Source of the DNA: Candidatus Woesearchaeota archaeon
GTDB lineage: Archaea; Nanobdellota; Nanobdellia; Woesearchaeales; ARS49
Assembly (NCBI GenBank): GCA_019323555.1
Contig: JAHWHC010000017.1
Coordinates: 1-21,425 of the forward strand
Length of the DNA: 21,425 nt
Direction of reading: 5' to 3'
The notes beneath the pieces were generated by a model, which was given only the letters and a program-made list of their open reading frames with translations, was not told the DNA's origin and did not search any database. Both the position numbers and the translations under genes were made by a program. This document shows, piece after piece, positions 7,278 through 11,947 of the stretch (position 1 is its first letter; every line of letters begins with the position of its first letter).

Positions 7278-7337
7278 TTATTTCTTTTTCTTTTTGGCTT
7301 TTTTTGCTTTTTTCTTAGCTTTTTTCTTTTTTGCCAT
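7278..7337 (-). CDS. 19-residue lysine/alanine peptide
   Basis: The ORF encodes MAKKKKAKKKAKKAKKKKK and a TAA stop: 14 Lys, 4 Ala and the initiator Met. It is far too small for routine ORF calling, but it has everything a real gene needs. GAGGTG lies 7 bases before the ATG, a TATA box is centred near 7391, and a terminator hairpin follows at 7227-7260. Lys/Ala repeats resemble the tails of histone H1, bacterial H1-like proteins and basic chromatin proteins, so binding to DNA, RNA or ribosomes is a reasonable guess. A poly-Lys peptide could also be a stalling substrate or a toxin. Alternatively the tract is low-complexity DNA and the signals are coincidental. The function is unknown. Confidence 0.6.
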   Translation of the reverse strand: MAKKKKAKKKAKKAKKKKK

Positions 7338-7344
7338 CGCACTG

Positions 7345-7396
7345 CACCTCTTTTAAAGGTATTAAACATTATTATTTTACTTTTACTATATAAATG
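7345..7396 (-). promoter_or_regulatory. Promoter and ribosome-binding site of the 19-residue peptide
   Basis: The minus strand has CATTTATATAG (7386-7396), a good archaeal TATA box, giving a predicted start near 7365. GAGGTG (7345-7350) is a strong anti-16S match 7 bases before the ATG at 7337. The leader would be about 28 bases. Confidence 0.55.
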
Positions 7397-7405
7397 TTTT
7401 GTTTT

Positions 7406-7441
7406 AAAATAAAAATTTTATCTCGATAAATTTTTTTATCG
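7406..7441 (-). terminator. Hairpin terminator of the DHH-ended operon
   Basis: CGATAAA (7424-7430) and TTTATCG (7435-7441) form a 7-bp stem with a TTTT loop that overlaps the stop codon of the DHH gene. On the minus strand it is followed by a T-rich stretch (ATTTTTATTTT). Confidence 0.5.
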
Positions 7442-8392
7442 CAAAAACCAATTTTTGAGAATCCTATCAATGTGAAATAAAACTTTGTCAAAGTTTTCAT
7501 AAGAGATGTTTTTGAATGCATTTATTCTTCCGCCGGAAGCATATGCATGCCCGCCACCGTCGAATAATTCGGCTATTTTGCTCAGGTCAATCTTAGAGCC
7601 GTCTCTTCTTCTGAAACTGATTCTCCCGTTTCTGTAAAGAACAACAGAAACATCAACTGCTTGGTGCGTGTTCAGTATCTTGTCACCAGCATCTGCTGAG
7701 CTTAATACATTTGATGCTAAACTAAATCCAAATTTGTGATTAACATATTGTTTTATCTGAAGCTTGCTTATCAACTGCGTGAATGCTTTCTGTTTCTTAT
7801 CCAAATATTCTGTTCTTTGCTTCTCAAAGCTTTCAGACCACAAAACTCCCCTCGATAAATTGCTTATCAGTTCTTTTTTGTTTATTCCTGATGATATCAG
7901 GTCTGCAAGTTTTATTGCTCTTTCATCTTCCCTTATCCAGAATTCTATGTCTCTTGCAAGTTGTTTCAGGTTTAATGCAACTGAATCAACTGGAAGGAAT
8001 TTTTTTGCAACAAGGTCTGCAGAGCAAAGCATTTGCTCTGGTTTTGCGGAATTTTTTAGTTTTCCTGAGAAATCGACGGTGTGCACGTATTTTTTCATTA
8101 ATTCCAGCATTTCAGCAGTGTAAGGGTGATGGCTGTTCCAGTAAACTATCTTATTGTGCTTGGATATCTCTGTTAGTTTTTGCTCGAAGCTTTTTATCTG
8201 GTCTGGTGGAAAGTCTAGGATAAAAATCAGGTTTCCTCTCAATGCTGCCATTTCCTGAAATTTTTCTTCTATGTTTGTATAATTTAGAAATCCTCCCACT
8301 CTGCAGGCAGAGTTTCTTAGCCGCGCATATCTGATAACAATTGCTGCTGCTGAAATTCCGTCTAATTGTTCAGAGCAGTAAATGACATACAT
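7436..8392 (-). CDS. DHH/DHHA1-type phosphoesterase with degenerate catalytic motifs
   Basis: A 318-residue protein with the architecture of the DHH family. The C-terminal DHHA1 half is well kept, with FDGGGHAYASGG near residues 291-303. The N-terminal metal site is altered: motif I, normally D-x-D-G, reads SEQLDG (residues 7-12), so the first Asp is Gln; the DHH motif itself reads N86-S87-H88-H89-P90, with Ser for Asp. Asp60 of motif II (FILDFPP) remains. Normal members hydrolyse oligoribonucleotides, cyclic dinucleotides, pyrophosphate or 5' ends of nucleic acid using two Mn2+ ions. With two ligands missing, this protein may bind nucleic acid without normal hydrolysis or use a single metal. 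A TATA-like element at 8415-8424 could give it its own leaderless transcript in addition to operon read-through. Confidence 0.82.
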   Translation of the reverse strand: MYVIYCSEQLDGISAAAIVIRYARLRNSACRVGGFLNYTNIEEKFQEMAALRGNLIFILDFPPDQIKSFEQKLTEISKHNKIVYWNSHHPYTAEMLELMKKYVHTVDFSGKLKNSAKPEQMLCSADLVAKKFLPVDSVALNLKQLARDIEFWIREDERAIKLADLISSGINKKELISNLSRGVLWSESFEKQRTEYLDKKQKAFTQLISKLQIKQYVNHKFGFSLASNVLSSADAGDKILNTHQAVDVSVVLYRNGRISFRRRDGSKIDLSKIAELFDGGGHAYASGGRINAFKNISYENFDKVLFHIDRILKNWFLR

Positions 8393-8418
8393 GTTGTATT
8401 TATTGGTCTAGAAATATA

Positions 8419-9030
8419 TTAATTTTTTGGCATACATTTATATACACTCAAATAGACCCTAAATCCGCCCTTTTTTGCAAGGGTCTCTACATTTCCGAAT
8501 ATCTCCTGCATTTTTTTCTCAAGCATTCTTCCGCCCTTTTGGTGTCTTGCGACTAACTGCAGTGTTCCTTCTTTATTCAGGTGATTTGCCGCATCTTCTA
8601 TTATTTGATAGCAGATGTTTCTTCCTGCTGCCATTGGCGGGTTCACTAAGATAACATCAAATTTCTCCTCTGAATATGGTTCATAAAGGTCTCCTGATTT
8701 TATTGTTAGTTTTGCCTTGTTTAGTTTTGCGTTCTTTCTTGCAAGGCTGATTGCTCTTTTGTTTATGTCTGTCAAGTAAACTTTAGTCTCTGGAACTGTT
8801 TTTTTTATTGCTATTCCTACAGGCCCGTATCCTGCGCAAAGGTCTAATACTTTATCTTTTTCCTTTATTACCGCTTTTTCTATCAGCAGTTCTGTTGCAG
8901 GGTCTACTCTTTTTGGCGAGAATACCCCTGATCCTGTCCAGAATTCAAATTTTTTTTGTCTTAGTTTTGCCTGTATTTTTCTTAAGTTTAGTTCACTTTC
9001 AGGTTCTTCAGAATAATAATGCTGTTCCAT
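8419..9030 (-). CDS. RsmC-like class I SAM-dependent methyltransferase
   Basis: A 203-residue methyltransferase of the small-domain (MTS) family. The SAM-binding motif I is VLDLCAGYGPVGIAI (residues 61-75). D88 in LTDIN is a likely ribose contact, and NPPMAAG (130-136) is the catalytic N-PP motif of enzymes that methylate an exocyclic amine. The C-terminal GGFRVYLSVYK strand is typical of RsmC/MJ0882-type proteins. FWTGSGVFSPKRVDPATE at 30-47 also matches that group. RsmC makes m2G in 16S rRNA; a guanine or other base in rRNA or tRNA is the most likely target here. Its start is two bases from the stop of the membrane-anchored gene upstream, so it belongs to the radical SAM operon. Confidence 0.85.
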   Translation of the reverse strand: MEQHYYSEEPESELNLRKIQAKLRQKKFEFWTGSGVFSPKRVDPATELLIEKAVIKEKDKVLDLCAGYGPVGIAIKKTVPETKVYLTDINKRAISLARKNAKLNKAKLTIKSGDLYEPYSEEKFDVILVNPPMAAGRNICYQIIEDAANHLNKEGTLQLVARHQKGGRMLEKKMQEIFGNVETLAKKGGFRVYLSVYKCMPKN

Positions 9031-9032
9031 TC

Positions 9033-9695
9033 TTAGTTAGGCGTTATGATTTTATACCAAAGGTAAAGCAGTTTATCTACAGACCTTATTAATTCAAATT
9101 CTTTGCCCTGCAGCACCACGCAGTTTCCTTTAAGCACTATCTGTGTTGGCTCCTCTGCAATTAAGTGTATCACTGCCTTGTCTGTATCTTCACAGGTCAC
9201 GATAGACACATTTTCACAGGTTTCATTATGATATTGCGTGCATGCAGGGATGACTTTTTTACTGAATGCCTTCGCTATGCTCTGGCTTAGGTCTGCTGCT
9301 GCTAGCGCCAGATACTTGAATTCCTCTTGGTCTGAATAAGGATCAAATGTCACATAAACATCGCTCTGCTGAAATCCTTCACTTAATTCTCCCAGCACAG
9401 TCACGTTTTCTACTTCATATGGATTATATCTTGCAGATATGGCCACTAGTTTCTCTTCGTTTTGCCATTGGGTATACCAGGTATCTGCTATCTCTGTGAA
9501 CTCAAAGCCATGGTATGTTACTGTCGGATATTCTACTTTGTCGTTGTAAAAGTATTTTACCCCGAATAATGCAACAAAGAATATTACAATAACTCCTACG
9601 ACCACTATTGCGGCTATTTTTCTAAGTTTTGCAGCTTCTTTTTCTTCTCTCTCAAGCTCCTCTTTTGTTTTAGCTTCGTGTTCTTTTTCTTCCAT
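9033..9695 (-). CDS. Membrane-anchored secreted protein, paralogue of upstream gene
   Basis: A 220-residue protein with a charged cytoplasmic N-terminus (residues 1-26, Glu/Lys-rich), one membrane helix (about 27-50) and an extracytoplasmic domain. It aligns by eye with the 195-residue product encoded just upstream: YHGFEF versus YNGYTF, VYVTFDPYSD versus LLITYDPNSD, AVIHL versus PVIYL, KGNCVVL versus DNNCITI, and a C-terminal LLYLWYKII versus VLYVIFGV. Four Cys lie in the outer domain (in ACTQYHNETCEN, VTCED and KGNC), enough for two disulphides, plus N-glycosylation sequons. The ATG shares one base with the previous stop (TAATG). I do not recognise a named family; it may be a surface or envelope-assembly component acting as a heterodimer with its paralogue. 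Confidence 0.75.
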   Translation of the reverse strand: MEEKEHEAKTKEELEREEKEAAKLRKIAAIVVVGVIVIFFVALFGVKYFYNDKVEYPTVTYHGFEFTEIADTWYTQWQNEEKLVAISARYNPYEVENVTVLGELSEGFQQSDVYVTFDPYSDQEEFKYLALAAADLSQSIAKAFSKKVIPACTQYHNETCENVSIVTCEDTDKAVIHLIAEEPTQIVLKGNCVVLQGKEFELIRSVDKLLYLWYKIITPN

Positions 9696-10282
9696 TATTT
9701 CATCACGCCGAATATCACGTATAATACTTTTGTGTAAAATGCATTTAGTATTGATTCTGTTTCAGCTGCTATTGTTATGCAGTTGTTGTCTGCTGTTATC
9801 TCTGATGTTTTTCCTCTTTTCAGGTATATCACAGGCACCTCTGCTGTTGCATTTTTGCATGTTATCTGCGGCAGCGCATAGTCTGTTGCATTTGTTAGGC
9901 CTGTTGCAATAAATGGTTTGCCTACTTTTTGTGTTTTTTGCTCCATGTCAAACTCCAGCTCTGCTATTGATTCTGCAAAGTCTGAGTTAGGGTCGTATGT
10001 TATTAGTAACATCTCTGCCGAGGATAATGTTATTGCAATATCTTCTGAGATGTTTACTTGCTCCAGGTCTCCTGGGTAATAGCTAAAGTAGACTTTTTGG
10101 TCATTTATCTCTGTCATAAACCCCTGTGTTGTCTTCTTGAAAGTATATCCATTGTACTCGTCTAGTTTTTCTGTTTGATTTGTCTGGTATGAGAGCATGA
10201 ATCCAAATGCACTTAATACCATTATTGCTATTATGAATAATGAAACAAGCATTTTTTTGTTTATTAGTTTTTTTCTTGCCAT
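9695..10282 (-). CDS. Membrane-anchored secreted protein, paralogue of downstream gene
   Basis: A 195-residue protein with a short basic N-terminus (MARKKLINKK), one hydrophobic helix at about 12-31 and an outer domain. It shares with the next gene the order YxG-aromatic-x-F, a DPxSD motif (ITYDPNSD), an ITC...NC cysteine pair, a hydrophobic strand VIYL and an aromatic C-terminal helix. It has two Cys in the outer part (in QITCKNAT and DNNCIT), a likely disulphide, and sequons NQT, NIS, NAT and NAT. It is shorter than its partner mainly because it lacks the acidic N-terminal tail and one cysteine loop. It is 14 bases after the radical SAM gene in the same operon. No function is recognised. 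Confidence 0.75.
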   Translation of the reverse strand: MARKKLINKKMLVSLFIIAIMVLSAFGFMLSYQTNQTEKLDEYNGYTFKKTTQGFMTEINDQKVYFSYYPGDLEQVNISEDIAITLSSAEMLLITYDPNSDFAESIAELEFDMEQKTQKVGKPFIATGLTNATDYALPQITCKNATAEVPVIYLKRGKTSEITADNNCITIAAETESILNAFYTKVLYVIFGVMK

Positions 10283-10296
10283 GGTACTTTTGTGAT

Positions 10297-11292
10297 TTAT
10301 CTGTTCTTTATATTATTTTCCATTGAGTGAAGGTATTGCCTTAGTTTCTCCTTTAACTGCTCTTTTAGCTTAGGATCAAGGTCTAGCTTATCTGTTTCTT
10401 TATCCCAGTCAATATCTGGCAGTTTTGTGAGGGTTCCTTTGAATACTCTTCCTGCTTTTTTAGCTCCGTCTTCTACAGTTTCTGCCTGTTCTGTGCCAAA
10501 TAGTTTTGTTGCAGGAAACTTTGTTATTGCATTTGCCCCTGCTCTGAACAATATTTCTGCTTCTTTGTATCTTCGTGCTGTTGTTCCTGCTATTATCTCT
10601 AGTTTTGGAAATGCGATTCTTGTTTTTGCTATCCAGTCTGCATAATATTCACTAGTTGGCCCTTCTTTATGCTCAAAAATTGTTCCTGGCACTGGTTTTA
10701 GTGCATAGAATGTGATTCTATCTAGCTTGTGCTCTTTTATGAATTCATGAAGCAATTCAATATTTGTTTCTCCTAATCCTATCACTATGGTCATGCTTGT
10801 CTTGAATCCCATCTCTTTTGCAGTTTTCAGCATCTCTGAGTATGGCTGTATTGGCTTGTCAGGACATAATTCATTGTGCAGGTCTTCCTCTACTGTCTCT
10901 ATTGATGCACATATTCCTTCTACATATGGCTTTAGTTGCTCTAGTTGTTCTTTTGTGAATGATCCTAGGTTCACCCAGACTTTTCTTCCTAATATTTTGT
11001 TTACATTCTGTATTATCTCTAAGATTTCATTAAAAGGATATATTCCATATCCTCCTGTCAGGAATTCTATGTTCCACCCTAAGTTTTTTGCAAGAACAGC
11101 TTCAACCAGTATTGAGGCCATGCTTCTTTTTGCAGTCTCTGCATGCTTTATCTTGTGTTTTGTTGTTGACCTGAAGCAGAACTTGCAGGTCCCTCTTTCA
11201 CAATACCAGCTAAGAAAGATGCATCTGCCGTAGTAAACTTCTTTCCCCCAGTTTTCTGTGAATGTTTTGTTTGCTTCTTCTATTGTATCCAT
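10297..11292 (-). CDS. Radical SAM enzyme, BioB/HydE/HmdB-like, with CX4CX2C cluster motif
   Basis: A 331-residue enzyme. I start it at ATG 11292 (MDTIEEANKTF), because the earlier in-frame start would lie inside the tRNA-Thr gene. The 4Fe-4S cysteines are C31, C36 and C39 (WYCERGTCKFCF), spaced CX4CX2C instead of the usual CX3CX2C; HmdB-type enzymes also have changed spacing (CX5CX2C). LTGGYGIYPFNEIL near residue 80 takes the place of the GGE motif that holds SAM. The C-terminal part (AGTTARRY, FRAGANAITKFPATKLFGTEQAE) resembles the BATS domain of biotin synthase-like enzymes. The reaction is unknown. It begins 6 bases after the tRNA-Thr 3' end and leads an operon with two secreted proteins, a methyltransferase and a DHH protein. 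Confidence 0.85.
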   Translation of the reverse strand: MDTIEEANKTFTENWGKEVYYGRCIFLSWYCERGTCKFCFRSTTKHKIKHAETAKRSMASILVEAVLAKNLGWNIEFLTGGYGIYPFNEILEIIQNVNKILGRKVWVNLGSFTKEQLEQLKPYVEGICASIETVEEDLHNELCPDKPIQPYSEMLKTAKEMGFKTSMTIVIGLGETNIELLHEFIKEHKLDRITFYALKPVPGTIFEHKEGPTSEYYADWIAKTRIAFPKLEIIAGTTARRYKEAEILFRAGANAITKFPATKLFGTEQAETVEDGAKKAGRVFKGTLTKLPDIDWDKETDKLDLDPKLKEQLKEKLRQYLHSMENNIKNR

Positions 11293-11298
11293 TTTCAA

Positions 11299-11371
11299 AG
11301 CCCCCGGAGGGAGTTGCACCCTCGACCTGCGGTTTACGAAACCGCCGCTATAGCTACTAAGCTACGGGGGC
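11299..11371 (-). tRNA. tRNA-Thr(CGU)
   Basis: The minus strand folds into a full cloverleaf of 73 nt without encoded CCA. The acceptor is GCCCCCG/CGGGGGC with discriminator U. The D stem is GCTT/TAGC with one T-T mismatch, and the D loop is AGTAGCTA. The anticodon stem is GCGGT/ACCGC with loop TTCGTAA, so the anticodon is CGU, reading ACG threonine codons. The variable region is AGGTC. The T stem is GAGGG/CCCTC with loop TGCAACT. The D loop has A18-G19 rather than G18-G19, and the T loop has G55 instead of U55, so both partners of the normal 18-55 contact are changed. It lies between a zinc-ribbon gene 9 bases upstream and the radical SAM gene 6 bases downstream, with no obvious promoter of its own. 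Confidence 0.92.
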
Positions 11372-11380
11372 GAGGCTCTC

Positions 11381-11536
11381 TTAAAGATGCTTTAGAATCT
11401 CTTCTTTTGTCTTTAATTTCTTTTGGCACTCAAAGCATATTGTGTGTTTTTTGCCTTTCGCGTCCTTCACATACGTGCCTAGCGGTTTGTTCAGGAAAGT
11501 CTCTCCTATTTTATTTTTGCATATCTCGCATTTCAT
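11381..11536 (-). CDS. 51-residue zinc-ribbon protein
   Basis: A 51-residue protein beginning MKCEICKNKIGETFLN. Two CxxC knuckles, C3-x2-C6 and C34-x2-C37, are separated by 27 residues with a TYVKDAKGKKH strand-turn, which is a classic treble-clef or zinc-ribbon layout. Small proteins of this type are widespread in archaea and probably bind ribosomes, RNA or protein partners, but this one has no assigned role. A TATA element at 11558-11569 lies about 27 bases before the ATG, suggesting a leaderless mRNA. The stop is 9 bases before the 5' end of tRNA-Thr, so the same transcript should run through the tRNA into the radical SAM operon. Confidence 0.82.
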   Translation of the reverse strand: MKCEICKNKIGETFLNKPLGTYVKDAKGKKHTICFECQKKLKTKEEILKHL

Positions 11537-11557
11537 GGACATAAAAAGAAAGAAATA

Positions 11558-11569
11558 GTATTTAAAGCT
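11558..11569 (-). promoter_or_regulatory. TATA box for zinc ribbon, tRNA-Thr and radical SAM operon
   Basis: The minus strand reads GCTTTAAATACT, centred about 27 bases from the ATG at 11536. It is the only good promoter I see ahead of the tRNA-Thr and the radical SAM gene. Confidence 0.6.
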
Positions 11570-11763
11570 TAATCTTTTTTCAGCATTGTCACAATGACTA
11601 TTCCTGCTATTGCAACCACTGCTGCTAGTGTTACTATGTTACTTGAGATTCCTGTTGCTAGTGCTGTTGCTGCTCCTCCTGTTGGTCCGCTTGAGTTAAA
11701 GAATATTGTCAGCCCGACAAGTAGTATTGCAGTTATTGCCGCGATCAATCCAATTTTTCTCAT
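11569..11763 (-). CDS. Small two-helix membrane protein
   Basis: A 64-residue protein with two hydrophobic helices (about residues 4-23 and 43-60) joined by a Gly/Ser/Thr/Ala-rich loop (NSSGPTGGAATALATG). It starts MRKIGLIAA and ends KKD. I chose the ATG at 11763 because GAGGTGA lies 5 bases before it; an earlier GTG in the same frame is part of that ribosome-binding site. BRE/TATA-like sequence (GCGAAAGATTTAAATATATAG on the plus-strand complement of 11794-11812) lies at the expected distance. The layout resembles small pilin-like or membrane-regulator peptides, but I cannot assign a family. The stop codon overlaps the TATA region of the zinc-ribbon gene. Confidence 0.7.
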   Translation of the reverse strand: MRKIGLIAAITAILLVGLTIFFNSSGPTGGAATALATGISSNIVTLAAVVAIAGIVIVTMLKKD

Positions 11764-11768
11764 GGTAT

Positions 11769-11812
11769 TCACCTCTAGTCTCTATTTTGATTGCTATATA
11801 TTTAAATCTTTC
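11769..11812 (-). promoter_or_regulatory. Promoter and ribosome-binding site for the two-helix protein
   Basis: The minus strand contains TTTAAATATATAG (11794-11806) preceded by GCGAAAGA, a good BRE/TATA pair. GAGGTGA (11769-11775) is 5 bases from the ATG at 11763. The predicted leader is about 13 bases. Confidence 0.6.
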
Positions 11813-11818
11813 GCAGTT

Positions 11819-11860
11819 CTTAACTTTTACAATTTTGCCATGAATCCTGTAAAAGTTAAG
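11819..11860. repeat. Perfect 13-bp inverted repeat between divergent promoters
   Basis: CTTAACTTTTACA (11819-11831) is the exact reverse complement of TGTAAAAGTTAAG (11848-11860), with a 16-base spacer. It lies just upstream of the minus-strand promoter of the two-helix gene and upstream of ABCE1, so it is better placed for a protein-binding site than for a terminator. Confidence 0.6.
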
Positions 11861-11867
11861 GCTACGA

Positions 11868-11901
11868 AACTTTGCCTATCTTGCTCTATAAACGCAAAGT
11901 T
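11868..11901. repeat. 8-bp inverted repeat around a TATA-like box upstream of ABCE1
   Basis: AACTTTGC (11868-11875) and GCAAAGTT (11894-11901) are perfect reverse complements. The 18-base spacer contains CTCTATAAAC, a possible TATA box on the plus strand. A factor binding the arms would cover that promoter. Confidence 0.5.
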
Positions 11902-11916
11902 GAGTATGTGATAACA

Positions 11917-11942
11917 TTTATAAACCGGCTTTATTTCAGGAG
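11917..11942 (+). promoter_or_regulatory. TATA box and ribosome-binding site for ABCE1
   Basis: TTTATAAA (11917-11924) is 27 bases before the ATG at 11948, implying a leaderless start. AGGAG (11938-11942) lies 5 bases before the ATG, implying a leadered message, perhaps from the second TATA-like box at 11884-11893. Both modes may be used. Confidence 0.55.
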
Positions 11943-11947
11943 TATTT

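Noticed and set aside
7261..7335. Plain poly-pyrimidine low-complexity tract
   Set aside because: I first read it as simple sequence, but the in-frame Met-Ala-Lys ORF with a good ribosome-binding site, TATA box and terminator made a gene more likely.
11293..11319. Upstream extension of the radical SAM protein (MQLPPGALK)
   Set aside because: These codons lie in the 3' half of tRNA-Thr and the bases just after it; the ATG at 11292 directly after the tRNA is the sensible start.
11827..11911. Short plus-strand ORF (MNPVKVKATKL...) between the divergent promoters
   Set aside because: It has no ribosome-binding site or promoter, runs through both inverted repeats, and ends after 23 codons; probably chance.
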